Shown piece after piece: positions 13,401 through 28,000 of a stretch of DNA of 64,000 nucleotides; within the stretch, counting starts at the first letter, position 1; the number at the start of each line of letters is the position of its first letter. Under the pieces are notes generated by a model that saw only the letters and a program-made list of their open reading frames with translations, did not search any database and was not told the DNA's origin. The translations under genes were made by a program, and so were the position numbers. Source of the DNA: Eremophila alpestris peregrina (lineage: Eukaryota > Chordata > Aves > Passeriformes > Alaudidae); assembly GCA_009792885.1 (NCBI GenBank), contig WMCF01000007.1:8087267-8151266 (forward strand), in the 5' to 3' direction.

Positions 13401-16400
13401 AATGAAGCACTCTGAGTGCAGTGACCATCTTGACAACCACATAATAGTCTACTAGCAAATGCTTCTTGAAGACAGAAATAACTGAAACCAGCACCACCCC
13501 CACCAAAAACCTCACTACCCGTAGGAAAAAAACTGGCCTTTTCAGGATTTACTCCCACATGAGTTTAACAAGTCTTCACCACTTAGCAGAGTGAAAGGCA
13601 TTATTCAGTCACTTCAGAGTGAGTGGGATTGTTATTTGAGTTAATTTAACATGCTATGTAACATACCTCTAACCTAGAAATGGTGAATGTTTAGGCGGTA
13701 AGTTTGTCCTGACAATGTTACAGTCAGGGTGTAACATGATTTGGAATAAAAGGAGGATGATATTTCAAGAACTAGCAGGGTTTAATAAATACACACCAAT
13801 TTAAAAATTGTATATTTTAGTAAGCCTAACCTGTTATTGGAACAACAGGATTCAGAAATTTTTCTATTATATTCTATGAAACATTGTTAAACACAGATTT
13901 TTCTTTAGTTCAAGATACTATTAAGCACCAAAAGAGACATATTGCTCATATCAAAATAGGGCTTATAAACGATAAAACATTCTTCTATGGGCATATTACT
14001 AACATAAGGCATATTATCAAAGTAAAGGAACATTATAAAGAAAAATTGTGACCAAAAATTATATTGGCTACATATTTGGATCTTTTCAGTGTTGACTGTG
14101 ATGCTTTTGATGATTTAGTGCATGTAATATATTAATTTGGGTGGCTTGAATATGGCTTAGAGTCATGGATTTTGTCATATTGCCTTCCTTATTTCTGATT
14201 TTTTAACATAATTGATATCATGTAATTCTGGTGTAGTTGTTTAAAAAAAGCAAAAGCTTAGGAGCAATCAAAGTTTTGCTTACTTACTGTACTTGCTTTT
14301 TTTACTTTACTTACTGTTCACTTAAAATTCAAAAAGCCAAAGTAAGCCCCCAAAAAAGAACAACGAAGTTTATTTCTATTCCTTTTCTGAAAAATATTGG
14401 GGCAATTTCTATTCTGTAGAAACTGTGGAAATTAGAGTTTCTTAGAAATGTTGATTATTTTGATATGTAGTGGTCCACATCTTTGAACCCTCATGATCAC
14501 AAACGGCAGAGAGGCTTAAATATCTTGAATTCTACACCAAAGTCACCTCCATAAAACCATGTTTTTTGTCACTCTAATTAGGGAAGATAAGACAGAAAGA
14601 AGTATTTTGCTGTTCACAATAATTTGCCTAATAACATTCAGTTCACTGAAGCAAGCGACAAGACAAGGGGCTTAAAGTAATAAACACTAATACCATGCTA
14701 AGATAAATACTTCAGAGGCTTCTCCTAGCATTTTTAAAGTCTTTCTTTAAAAAAAAAAAAGTTGGAATGGTAGTGAACTTTGAGCATATTCTGTATATTC
14801 AAGCCCACATAATTTACTTGAGTTCTCTGCAATACAGTGATTTCCTTCAGGAGGAGTCACACATGACTATACTGATAGAGCACTACTTCAGTACATGCTG
14901 TCACCTGCCTCTTTTAAATCCAATCCTCTGTTCAAATGGTAAGTGAATAAAGTAAGAGATAGTAAAATAAAGAAAACCCCCAACCAAAATCCCATCTGCT
15001 CTTACTGTAAAAGACAACCCCTGCTTCCAAACTTCTGCAAGCTTTCCCACCTGGGCTGACTTAGAACTGTGAACAGATGCATCTTTCATGGGTATCCTAG
15101 GTGATGCTGGTATGAGTAGGGCTGAGAGGAAATTAAATAGATTTAAAAAGAATGCTTGTTTATTCTAAGCTTTCTCATTGTTTGAATTAATTCAACATTT
15201 TTGAAAATGCTTTGTATCCTTCAATATAAAGCAGATTCTATTTTCATGCCTTGCACTGCAATCTCTTTGACACATGCTGGTTATCTGTGTCCAGAATGGG
15301 CAAAGTCAGTGACCCATACTCCTTAGTAACTGATGTTCAAGCTTTATATTGCATTCTTAAAAATGAATGTATTTCAATCCTGACCTTCCTCACTTGTTCT
15401 GATCCCAGCCCTGAACCTTTTCTAACCACAGAATAGCAGTCATAAATAATGTGCTACATTTTGTAATGGTTTTTCTGTGAAAAGAATATCACATAGAAGT
15501 TGAATGAGATCACAGGCTGTGTTTCTACTTGTGTTGACAGAAGCATGGCTCTCAAGTCTGAAAGTGATTTACACACTTTACACCCAGCCCACCCAGGTCA
15601 AGCACTAACACAACTGTTATGAATGAGGATTCCTCAAATGTTAGGAAAATGAGTAATGGAAAAGTTAAATAAGAGAAATTAAACCTTAATTCTTTATGAA
15701 TTATGCCAACAACCTTTGTTAATATATTTCATAGAGAAAAGTTCCAAAGAAAGTACTTGGATAAGCCCTGTGTATGATAATGCTCCTCTACAGTGGTTAG
15801 TCTAAAAGAGGCTTTATTATCTTTATGACAATTCTTAACAAACTGGAATAACACTTACTGTTTCCAGTGACGGCATGAGATGGTGTTACATGTTTGTGAC
15901 CTTATAATCAGTTAGAAGGTTCTAAAGCTTACTGTTGTATGAATCACTTAACCTTGATCTCATAATTAGTACATCAAGGAATATTTTTATTCATATAGCT
16001 GCACATATGCATAAGCATATGCAGAAATGTGACCGTGTTCATGTATGTACATGTATTTCACAAAGGTGAAATACTGAGTTAATAAGAAACCCAGTTCAAC
16101 AAATGTTTTTATATATTGCCCCAGTATCTACATCTGCTTCAAATTCAGATATACTCAGATAACTTTTAAATATTTAATAACTGCACCTTTAGTCTTAATG
16201 AGATGAGTTTAAGACATTTGCTGTGCTTTAACATCAGGCTAAGTAGAAGCCTAGGAAATACAAACACTCTTCAGATAACATTCTGACTTTTGAATCAAGA
16301 TTAAGGAAAAAAAACTTGACATTTTCTGTAGCCATGGAAATTATGAAATGTGTTGTAATCAAGGTGTCTTATCTGAAATGAATCAATGGTATTGGATGCA

Positions 16401-16710
16401 GTCAAGAGTGCAGAGGTGTATTAAAACTGACTGGACTCCACAAACTAACTGAACAGTTGAAGTCATTAGAAAAACCACATAATTCAGAAGGTCCAGATCA
16501 GAGTTTGCATAAATCAGGGCTAGAGACTTTTAATTACAGCTAATTTATTGTGGCCTCAGGTAGGCCTCATGTGAAACACAGGCAATACACACTCGTTGCA
16601 ATAGCTCCATTCATGAAGCTGAGCTCTGCTCAAGAGAGAGTTCCTGTAAATCAGCAGGTTGAAGTACCTAACCCATTACAAAAACACATGAATAAATCTA
16701 GTAATTTTCT
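13400..16710. other. Intergenic, no gene or repeat recognised
   Basis: AT-rich, with A-run near 14749-14760 and no exon-like segment recognised. Confidence 0.6.
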
Positions 16711-16816
16711 AGATTCATTGAATTATAGGATCATAGGATTGCTCATGTTGGAAGGCCCCTTAAAATATGTCTAGTTTCAACCTCCCTTCTACGGGACAGG
16801 AGAGACACCTTTCACT
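16711..16816 (-). mobile_element. CR1 LINE 3' end, minus strand
   Basis: The plus strand reads GATTCATTGAATTATAGGATC..., then TGTTGGAAGGCCCCTTAAA and TCAACCTCCCTTCT. This is the reverse complement of the CR1 closing segment (ttgaaactagatgat...aaggtcccttccaac...attctatgattc). Weaker similarity may continue to about 16940. The copy is 5'-truncated and diverged. Confidence 0.8.
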
Positions 16817-16939
16817 TCCATATCAAAATATGGAAGTTCATAAACTGCTATTGATAACTTTCTCTATTTTAAGTTAGATTTATCTTCCTGGAAATTCTCA
16901 CTTTCTAGCCCATTATTACACTGAGACCAAAAGGAACAT

Positions 16940-19900
16940 CTTTGATGTCACAAGATCATTTATGAACACCTCAATACATGAGAACTACAGGCATCTATGC
17001 AGCCAATTTTCTTCCTTTTTTTAAATCAGCATGATTATCTTTCAAGAAACACAAATTAACTAGAATATGAGAGTACAAACCTGCTGACTAAAGAAGAGTT
17101 TATAATTTATGACACTGATTTAAGTATAAAAGAAAGAGCCAGCTATTTTGCATTAGTTTGCTTAACCTGAAAACACAGCTGATAGGGAGTCCCTAGTTTA
17201 CAGATAGTAACTAGTCCTTCAGATCACCTAGGTACTGCTGGCAACATGTCATCCTCCCCAAACACTTCCCAATGCTCCCCTCTAATTATCTGCAGACTTG
17301 CCATTTTTCACAGAACTTTATCCCAACAGTCTGTCAAAGCTAGCCACTCCTCAGGTTCTGTACCTTTTTTCAGATTCACCCTTTGTTATTTGTTATGCCC
17401 AGCAATTTCTGTTCAGTAGCTTCTCATTTTCTGTTCAGTAAACCTCAGGCCAGGATTCCCTGCCTGTGCACTTTAACAATGTTCCCCCATGAAGAGGAAA
17501 AATTAGTAAGGCAAAGAACTGCCTGTGCTTATCTAAGCTCCCTTGGAAATTTTCAAAGGAGCAATTAAGCCTAGTATTCTTCCAAATTTAGCTTTGTGTG
17601 GCAACATTCCACTTAGGTAATAACATTTTGTACATCCTTTTTTTCTCCCTCAAAAGAAGGGGGAAAAAAACTCTTCACCTCTTATCTCCTCAGTTCCTAA
17701 CATTATCAAATCTACTGGTAGAAAGTCTGACCTCGAGAAACTCCCCAGTCCCTTCATGTTTTCATCTGTTTGATGCAAAATATCTTTATTAGCAAGTGAG
17801 TAGAGGGAATTGGTTGGAGGCTCCTTTACTACAGCATTTATTTTGCCTTTTGTACCTTATATTTAACTTTGTGTGAAGGCAGTGTGCCATGGCTTTCTTC
17901 ACCTGTGACACAAGATGTGGGTGTCTGCTTGAAACACGCAACCATTTGTGGTTTCCAGGGGTAGAGAGGGAGCAGAGTCAGTCCCTCAGTCCCAAGTGAT
18001 CAGGGACAGGCCCTTCCTTCCACTGTCTGCTCATCACCATTAAGTAGAATTGATTCAACTCACCTTAAATACAACTCCACTCTTTCTACCCTCATGACAC
18101 AACTCCTAATGGCAAATTGCAAGGGTTCACAATTCCCCAAGATAAAGCCAAATGATAATAAGTAGGGACAGCTTCAGAGAATGAGGGGGAAGATTAATAT
18201 ACAAAAAAGTAAATACTTGAAAATATAAGAAAAGGAGTGGGGAGGTAAATCCAATAAGAAATTAAAAATGTATGAAACAAATGAAAAAATTCAGAAGCCT
18301 ATAGTAAAGGAGAAAAACACCAGAAACCTTTCCAGTGAGAAAAGAGGAAGAGAAAGTTCATAATATGGGAAATTAAAAGAAAAATCTTGTCAAAATATGA
18401 TGAAAATATATGGAGAGATAGCTGATCGGTAAAAAAGGAAAGATCTTGAGGAATTATTTTAAGTTAAAAATCAAGCAAAAAGGCCTATTTCCATGGACAA
18501 GAGATTATAGTTTTCTTCTAGTCATAAAGATTTCAATAATATCTGTTAAAATCCTATCGGAAAATGCAGCAGGAAATTAAGCCCTAATTAAGGGGTGGAG
18601 GGTTGCTTTAATTTACCAGGGTATATTTTTAAAAAGCCTTCTTCTGAACTGAGAGTGTGCTCAGCAATTTTTAAATCCAGATTATAGACTTAGTTGTTTA
18701 AGAAGAATTTCATAACTGAATGTTCATTGTCCAATTTTTAGGAATCCTTTAAGATGCTTTAGTCCACTGAATCTTGAAAATGTTTTTATATCAGCTTGTT
18801 TCAAATTTTGCAGTCAAGTCAGAAGTTAGGTGTCATGATGAAGAGCACAATAGTCATAGTCATGCTTAAACAGTTCTGCTTCTTACAGGCAAAATGAAAA
18901 TTTGTCAGACCATATAGTTCTAAAATAAAATACTAAGGTAGATTAGCCTGGAGGAATTAAAAATAAAATATTAATAGTTTTTAAAGGGTCTGTTGATTAA
19001 TTCTATAAAAAAACATAACAACAAAACATCTTTATCTTCGTTTCCTGTACAATTTGTTTTGCAAGACAGGGGTTTTTTGTTTGGCTTTTTTTAGGGAGAA
19101 AATGGTGAGTGTTTTTAATTTCTGTCTTAGGTCAAATAACCTCTTTTTAGCCTTGAAAAGTCTCTTCTTCAGTGCTATATTTGCTGACTATTTATGGACA
19201 ATATGTCTAAAAGCACCATCCAATTCAAACACTTAGTTCCTGTAATAGATTTATCTACTGCAGTCAGTAGAAAGAAAGTGCAGGAGATGCTGCTATTTGC
19301 TCTTATAAGAGTCAGAGCTCAACTTTGCAAATTTAGAGACTGGTGTGGTTTAATCCTGCAAGTTGAGTAGCTCCACAGTAGTTTAGAAAGGCCTTGTGTT
19401 ACCTGGAGGCAGGAATGTGTGGGTGGACCAGGCTGACCAAGCCTGTGGCAGCGCCTTCGGTATGCCAGGATCTGCCCCAGACTGCGACTCAGACAACACT
19501 TAGGGCAAAACAGTAGCCTATAGGTGGGCATCAAAATTAATTTCTACCTTCCTTCCCATCAGCACCTTACATGTGAAAAGGAGAAATAAGCCAGAGACAG
19601 GCTTTTTATGCTGTGCCACTTAAAAGGTTTATTTGAAGAGGTGCACAGACCTCAGACGGATTTTGACCAAATCACTGCACAGCTCATCTGAGTGTGCTTG
19701 CCTGGAGGCATCTGCACTTTGCCATGTAAACTATTTGTGGGCTATAGAGCTAAATAATTCATACTTTATGCTTAAAATCTTACTTCAAACTAAGCATCAA
19801 TGTTGCTCCATTCCATGATTTGAATTATAAACTGCTCTTGTAACTCAGTAGTATTAACTAAGTAAATATATTCTGTAAAAAGCACTTTAGTAGTGTATAC

Positions 19901-20430
19901 ACAAGCTTATACCATCAGAAAGTGCATTTAATTGGAAGAATATCAGAGAAAATAGGAAGACATTATTTTCTTAGATGTGACCCACTGCTTTCAATATCTC
20001 TAGAATGCTGAGGGAATATTTTTTATTGAACTGTCTGTCATCATCCTAGAAAACACTATGAGTTTTTTTACAGTATTAGGCAGCTAGAGGTTTCATATTG
20101 AAATCTGAATGTTCAAGAAGACAACAAAGCTTTAGTTCTCACTCAAGTTGATTGAATTTAAAAATCACTAAGTAAAAAATATGTCACAGTTTATAAAATA
20201 TTGCTTTTTAATGTACCCCACGAACATTATTTATAATAATACATAAATAGGCCCATTTTAAAATTAAAAAGTGGAGAAATAAAAAATTCCAGCTGTGTTT
20301 GCATTTCATGATTAAAGGTAGTAAGGCAATGGGGACATGGTTTACTGAGAAGGGAAGTAATATTTTATTCACATCAATTCTCTGTTTCTTTAATAAATCA
20401 TGATTTAAAAACACACGTACACACACATAT
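16940..20430. other. Intergenic, no gene recognised
   Basis: Mostly AT-rich; an A/G-rich stretch at about 18140-18480 is probably just compositional. No exon or RNA gene was recognised. Confidence 0.6.
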
Positions 20431-20439
20431 ACAACTTCA

Positions 20440-21060
20440 TTTATACTTAGGCCTAGCATCCAGTTTAAGTTCTCTAACAACGGTGCCAAATAAATCTGAA
20501 AGCCAGTCTGAAGAGTTAAAAAGCTGGAGGTAGAGACTCTTCGAGGTTAAGTGGACTCCTCCAGGTGGCAGTGAATCGCAGGCACCACGGCTCCTCGGGG
20601 CATCGTTGAAAACCGAGTCACAGATACACGGGTCATGTGTGAAAGTGTGCCAAAACATTTTTGGTTTTTTCCTTGGCAGACAGCCTGCCTGCCTGCTGAG
20701 CAAAGAAAGTTTAACATTCAAGGAGGGCAAGTTTTAAAGCCGGGAAGGAGATTATGATGACCTGTCAGTGGCTCCACTTTTATTGCCCCAACTGAAAAAA
20801 ATATCTTCTAATGGGTTGTTGCAGCCTCTTGCACTGAAACAGAGGCAAGTGTGCAAGTCTCTGCAGAAGGATTAGCGGGGTATCCGGGGCTGCCGTGGCG
20901 GCAGCAGCCCTGCAGCAGCATTGCTGCCGCATCGGCATTGCTGCTGCTGCTGCTGCATCCCAGCCCCGTCCCGCAGCTGATGGCCGAGCCTGCCAAGGAG
21001 CTGCTGCTGGAGAAAATGCTCTCTGCAGCTGGGGCCCTCCGCTGCCATGCAGAGCCTTGA
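20440..21060. promoter_or_regulatory. Isolated GC-rich island with CTG/GCT-rich core
   Basis: A roughly 600-base GC-rich segment with many CpGs stands alone in AT-rich DNA, 31 kb upstream of SGCZ exon 1. Its core (about 20888-21050) is rich in GCAGCAG/GCTGCTG units, including a short pure GCT run near 20939-20955. Frames open on both strands because of this composition, but none starts with a convincing ATG and is recognisable. It could be a distal regulatory element, an alternative or lncRNA promoter, or a local GC-rich relic. Confidence 0.35.
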
Positions 21061-21069
21061 AATAAGTGT

Positions 21070-24000
21070 TTGAACTGGCAAGGGATGTGGCACTGGGAAT
21101 TGAGCATTAAAAATTTCTCTTACAAAACACAACAAAAAGGTTTAAACAAAGGCAAATGGCCCTGAAAGCACTAAGTGTTGATTTGTTTGAAATACTAGAA
21201 GTTATTAAAAAATTAGCATATCAAGTGGTTTCCTTAGCTATTTGCAGCAGTAAAGGTTGGGAGGGGGGTTTGCTCTGTTCAATCCTAATTATTTTGGCTG
21301 TAACGTGCCAATAAACAGATACTAAATCTTGCCCAGTTGTACCTAATTACCTAATAATAAACTGAAGCAACTTCTATGATGAAATTATAAGTCCTCCCAA
21401 ACTATGTAAACGAACTCATAGCTAAACAAACGTTCTGAGGAACGCTGCTTGCGCCCAAATTTGGATGCCTGAAGGATTATTCTGAGTCACAAAAGTATAC
21501 ATTTCCACCAACTTGAACTTTCAAAAAAACTCTCCAAGTGGCTCTTCATTAGAGTCTAAAATGTGAATTTAAGAACTGAACCCTAGATTTGGTTTTACTT
21601 AGGTTTCCTGCTTTTGGCTTGGAGGTGCAGCAGCACTCAGGAAATGAAGATGTAAAAATAGCATTGTTTTATAGTCAAGGATTTGGCCCTTATGAGTAGA
21701 TATCTCTTCCAGCTCATAATGATGTGTTTAATTGATTAAAAAAAAAAAAGTTGCACAAAAAGGTTCCCATTTATTTCCATCATATATGTTCCAGGAAAAA
21801 TATGTTATAAGAGCAGGCACTGGTTTTTATTTTGTGTGAATGTGTGTTAACTTACAGCTATCTCAGTACTACCTTCAGACATACTAGAAATTACAGTTTT
21901 ATTTGTCTTATTGGTTTAGGGGTTATCGGTATTTTTTGCAACAAAGCTATACCCTGACAGCTACTTTCCTCAGGAGTGTTGGAGCTGTCAATCATGAGAG
22001 TGAAGTCCGTAGGAGATGACGATGCCTTGCTCAGCAGCAGCACCCAGGCTTGGCAACTCATTACCAAGGGACATTAGGAGTAACACAAACATCCCTGGCT
22101 TCAGAGCAAAGCAAAAAAATGCACTTCCTTGGCTTATTTCTCCTGTCACTTCTCCAAAAGAAGGTGAGAGAAAGGAAGAGAAGAATAAGGAAACAAAGGG
22201 AGTAATGACAAAAAAGGGAATGAAGGGATAGGAAAAGGTAGTGAATACTTCACTTCTCCTTAAAATTATCCTCACAGAGAAATTAAAATCATGAAATACT
22301 ACACACACAGCCATGAGATTCAAAATATGAGAACATTAGAATGTGTCCAGAAATCATAATTTTAGGCAAACTAGGGTATCCAAAGAGACAGATTCCCACA
22401 CTTTTGTTTTTAACTGTGACATGACAAAAGATTCATGGGTTTCAGGACCAGAAGTGACCACTAGAACCATTTTGTTTATCTGCAGTTTAAAATATCACTT
22501 CAAAGTCCACCCTGATCTGGTCCATGATTTTGGTCTGATTAGCAGTGTGGCCACTAAAAAGAATAAGGCATGTATCACACACTACAATTAGATATGTGAG
22601 ATCTGATGTACTCTCATCTTCTGAGCACCTGTGGCTTGGACCATTTTTTTGCAGTCTAGAGGGTTTTATTTGCATGACCTGAATTTTGTTTCCCATTGGT
22701 TTTCATCAGTTATGATTAGTTCAACATCTCTTACCTTTTAAGTGGTTTCACAGACTTAAGTCAAGCACTGCATCTTATTAAGAAGTATTTGCATTTATTT
22801 GAAACATTCAAGGTATTTCAAATTCTCTCTTACCTCAAGTGCATGGAGTAATTATCAGATTATCAGGTGCATAAGCAGAAAATCACTTTATTTTCTAACT
22901 GTTGGATATTATATTTTACCCCATTGATGGGCTGTTGATAGAGGGTTTTTCCATATGTAAAATATAATACAATAATCACCTAGGTCTCCATCACTTGGGC
23001 TTGCCTGGCATTACACAGATGAAATGACAGAGTCTTCTCTCTTCTCTCCTTTACATGTCCCAGTTGTGATAACAATAAAATAGCCAATGAAAATATTACT
23101 GCCTTGTTACATAATTTTTTTAATTTGCATTTCATATAGAGGATATTGTGGAGGCTGGTCAGGGAGGCTTCGGCTTCAAGAAAAATCGTATTTCTAATTT
23201 AGAGGACATCTGCATCTTCATTGAACTGTACATATTCATGTAGAATAGTTTGATCACTCACTGTTTTCTTGCCATGATCTAAAAAAAGGGGGCTTCTTTG
23301 AAAATCCTAAATCCAATTGAAAGTGTTACGTTTTCATTTGTTTACTGGAGAAAGTGACAGTATGTCTCTCACTGACTTTTATGAATATTAATGTTTGATC
23401 AATGAATATATACAACCATAAACATAAACACTGTTAAAGTAATTTTTTGTTTTAATAATGCATTTAATTTGAATATTTGCATATTTTGGAGATAGGAGGT
23501 CTTTTTTTTCTGATAAGCAGATGTAGATACAAATATATAAATACCTACTTTTAAGGCTGGAATGGAAGACTCAAAGATAAAAGCTTTTACCTAAGAAACT
23601 GAAGTATTGAGAATGATTTTTGCATGTCAGAAAGCAATCCCAGAAGTTACTTTTATTCTGCCAAGTAGAATAAAAGAAGCCTACAGTATGTTGGCTTGGC
23701 CAGCCATGGAGACCACATACAAGCTGGATGTGATTTAGATCAGTTGATGTCAATTTACTTTCTGAAAGCAAGGCATCAAATATGAAGAGTTTCTGCCATT
23801 CCTGCTTCAGGTGGGTTATTCTTATCAAGTCAGACTCTGATCTGAACCTCCTCCTCTTGCAGGAATGTAAATAGAACAGTTTAATATTATATTTCAATTA
23901 TTAGTACTCATTACTCTCTCCCACTTACCATAGTAGTATGACTATGCAAGTAATATTTGACCCAATGCTACGAAATGCACAGTGATTAGATGTTCCAACT

Positions 24001-24470
24001 GCTGTATCAGAACTTTATTATTCCTATCACCATAAAGATGCAAGAGCAGTCTGGATGAAATATTGATTCATCAATTAATCATCAGTTAAACCTAAGCAAT
24101 AACTCTTGGTACTGCAGAGAGTAAACATAGCAAAAGAATTTTTATAGATATGCCTGTGATTTTTCAATCTATTTTTCAGTGATCTCACTGTAATTAAATC
24201 AAAAAGACATTCTGAGTGGTAGTATTTTCTTAAGGAAGAATGATGTTGTGAATCAAGGTTTTTCCATCAGTGAATAGAAATATTTCTCGGATGCTGGGAG
24301 CTTACACAACATCATATAAGTTTAGCTGATTGACATTTGTGTATCTGCCCTATTTCTTATCCATCATAATTTTTTCCCAATTTCCTCTTTATGATTATCT
24401 ATAACCTCTATTGAATTATTTATTCTGCATATTTTATTTTAGTATTTTTCACTGAAAGAGGTCAGGGCAA
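21070..24470. other. Intergenic, no gene or repeat recognised
   Basis: AT-rich, with short A-runs (for example 21740-21750) and no exon-like segments recognised. Confidence 0.6.
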
Positions 24471-24474
24471 GTAA

Positions 24475-25050
24475 GTTCCATGATGAAGATAGGGATGTTT
24501 ATCCCACTGTAATCCTCACTGGTGCAGCCTTACCTGGGGCACTGCCTGCAGTTCTGGGCCACACAATTTAAGAATGGGATGAGCAGAGAAGGACAACAAA
24601 GCTGGTGAAACAACTGGAAGGCCTGTGCTGTGAGGAAAGGCTGGAGACTTTGGACTTGTCAAGTTTGGAGAAAAGGAGGCTGAGGGGTGACCTCATTGCT
24701 TTCTACAGCTTCCTGAGGAAGGGATGTGGTGGAGAGGAAAGAGATGAGCTCTGCTCTCTGGTATCCAGTGATACCCAATATGGGAAAGGTTCAAAGTTGC
24801 ACTAGGGGAGGTTTAGACTGGACATAAGGAAGTATTTCTTTACCGTGTTCAAACCCTAGAACGAGCTTTCTAAAGAGGTGGTCTATGTCCCAATGTTGTC
24901 AGAGTTTAGGAGGTATTTGGACAGCACACTTAACAATATCCTTTATCTTTTAGTCACACCTGAAATGGTCAGGCTGTTAGACTAGATGATCTTTATAGAT
25001 CCCTTCCAACTGAAACAGCCCATCCTGTTCTGTTCTATTCTATTCTATTT
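24475..25050 (+). mobile_element. CR1 LINE 3' fragment, about 575 bp
   Basis: The order of recognisable CR1 segments is intact: GTTCTGGGCCACACA, GCTGTGAGGAAAGGCTGGAGA, AAAAGGAGGCTGAGGGGTGACC, TTTAGACTGGACATAAGGAAG, AGACTAGATGATC and ATCCCTTCCAACTG. It ends in the short ATTCT-type microsatellite (25027-25048) typical of CR1 3' ends. It is 5'-truncated, and frames are broken, so the 66-codon open stretch at 24605-24805 is not a gene. Confidence 0.9.
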
Positions 25051-28000
25051 GATGAAATCACCAAGTATTCTATTCTGTAATGAAGAAAGATCTTATTCAT
25101 GTTTTATATTTTGCCTCTCCTAATTATGTTTTACATTTAGAAAGGGATACTCTAGATTTCAAAGAGAAAATTTGAAAAAATCCTGTTTTCTACTGCATTG
25201 GAAATTAAGAACTATCTCTGCATGTTCCTGAAAGTAGTCTGTATTATGGTTTTATGTAAATGCTTCTTATGATCACCCGAAGATCATTGCAACAACTTTA
25301 ATACTGATTTGTCATTTATTGTATTTAATAACCATCTCTCTCTTAATGAGACATTATTGTAGATATTAATTCTGCTGTTGTTTATCTGATACAAAGAGAG
25401 CTCAAACAATAAAAAACAACAGTCTACATGAAAGTCTATGAGCATAACAGTTTCTGCTGGACCAGAAAGTGTTCAGAAGTTAACCCACACTCTGCAGTTA
25501 AATTGTCATAAAAATAGAAAATTCTCTTAGAAAGGAATGGGTACTCAGATCACAGCCTCATTTGAAGTACACTAACCATCGCCTTATAGACTTGTGTGCA
25601 CACACTTGTGTGTCTCCAGTAAAATAAGTTCTCAGTTCTTCACTGTGACACTAAACCATTTCAGGTCATGTGCAATGAGGTGCCTGGCAACCTCTCAGGC
25701 TATGGCTGTGCTAAATAGTACAGCCCAGCAGCAGGAGATGGGAACAATGCTGAGGACTAACATGCACAGTACATGCTTTTCAGAATTTTATTTCAGGCTA
25801 GCTGCAGCCTGGCCCTGAAGGACTGAATGCCCATCAGTAATTGGAGGGAAGAAAGGTACTCTTGGAATATATTTTCTAGTTTCTCACCACCCAAAGGGGA
25901 AAGAGAAAAAACACTTCACGACTTTCAAAGGAGCCAACTGGAATGACAGTGCTGTTACCATTGTCCAGAGAGCTCTGTATGGAGACACAAGGAAAGGCTC
26001 TTCAAAAGCATACCCTCAATCCAAAATAAAAAAAGTAATGAAGAAGCACCTGTAGAAGCATTATTAGGTGCAATCTTTAATCCCTCCTGACAGCTGAAGG
26101 GAATGAATTGTGGCCCTCTTGGTTTGGGTTAGTGATGTAATTAGATAAAGCAGTGGTAGTATCAGTGGTTCTGTCTGGCTGCCATTTCCTGTGAGAAAAC
26201 CCACTGTGCACCTTAATGAAGTCTTCTGTACAACCACTTTCTGTGCTATTTGGTGCCTGCTATACTTACACTTGAGAGCACCTGCCAAATCTGGCTGCTC
26301 ACAGAATTTAGGCATATGTTTTGTGATCAGATCCTGAGAATCAGGCCCTGAAAATTTCCTGCAAAATTGGTTTGGGAGGTTTTCCAGTTAGTGGGGAGGT
26401 TCTTCCTGTGGCCTTCAGCAAACCACTGCCCCAGGCAGACAGAAGGTGCTGTCCCACCTCCTAACCTATGGTCATACAGCCATTCATATGGTACATATAC
26501 TCCCAACAAAGAACATGAACGGGCAATTTGTTGTTCTTTGTTTCCCTGAAAATACAATTTTCTTGAACCATTGCAATGGGGGTTGGAATTAGGTCACTTA
26601 AACTGCATCAGGAGCATGCTTTGAATCTGTCATAAATCTTCATCTAAACCTCAAAATAAAATAGGTAGGTGTGTAACAGAAACTTTTAAAACATTTGAGG
26701 CTAAGCTTTTCTGACTGCAAATAAAAAGAGACAAAAATGAGGAAAAGAATGAGTGAAAGGAGCACTGAAGAGGAAGTAAATCTTCTGTTGTCTTTAAGCC
26801 TGCATCTACTGTAGGTAAGCAGGAGTATGTTTGTGTGACCAATATTTCAAAAATGAAATATAATTTCCTGAGTTTTTTATTTTAATAATCTGAAATCCAT
26901 TGGATCATCACTAAGAAAAATCACAGTGTATCCAGGCAACCCAGAAACCTCATTTTTTGTACTTAACATTGGATAAATATTCAATAAGTTATCAACATAC
27001 AAAATGCAAATATTTCCTTACTTTATCTATATTGAAACATAATAGCTTCAGCCAGCTTCTTACTTTTTCACTGCTTTCTGACATTGTAATTGTATTTAAA
27101 AGTGTTTTTAATTTTTTAAAAATTTATTTATTTAACAATGGACTGAGAGTGGTAATCCAAATATTATTATTTACATTTATGTCCAATCTGTTGGGGAAAT
27201 ATCCATAAAGAACCTCAAAGGCATCACCTTGAGTGGTTCAATTATTCAGGGACAGCCTCAAAATTAGTCCTTGCAACTGCATGATAAAGGGTCTGTCTAA
27301 ATATTTTCATATGCTTGTAGCTTTAAAATTACGTTAGTAAACATTGTAGGTCTCAGAATGAGACCTTGGTTTTATCTTAGAATTTGAAATTTTTGAAAAT
27401 GTATTCAGCACAATGAGTAAACTATTATTAATTTCTGTCTATAGAAATGCATTTAGTCTCCCGATATGTTATTTATTCCATAATTTCATTTTAATTAGTA
27501 AGAGCCATGAAATGGGCACAGGGGAATAAATGAGAACAAAACAGCTATTAGGCTGTATATAGATCAGCATATAGACCTCAGCTGCTGGTAGATCACCTTT
27601 TCAAAGACTTAAAAAAGAATAACCTCAGCAAGATTCTACTGATCCTGACTCAGCATTGCTGCTTTAGTGGACAGCAACAAGCAAAAATGCACATGATTTA
27701 ATTTTGGTAAATAACGTGGTAATACAAATTGGAGATGACATGTTTTTACCTTTTTTTCAACTCCTCCTTTTTATCAAGCTAAGAATATATTTCATTTAGA
27801 TCAGTTGAGCTTGTGACTGTGAATATATATGTAAAAATGGTAATGAACAGTTTTTCCCTGCACTACAGATGATTATCCTATGATTCTCTTTATTGCCTAT
27901 TTTACCTTGCTTGGCAGAATCAGCTCTCAGAGCTTCAGCAAATAAAGTCTCAAACACACTGATCAGGCACACTTTAAGTAGCTGTGATTTATGATACTCA

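Noticed and set aside
24605..24805. 66-codon open frame
   Set aside because: It is inside the CR1 fragment at 24475-25050.
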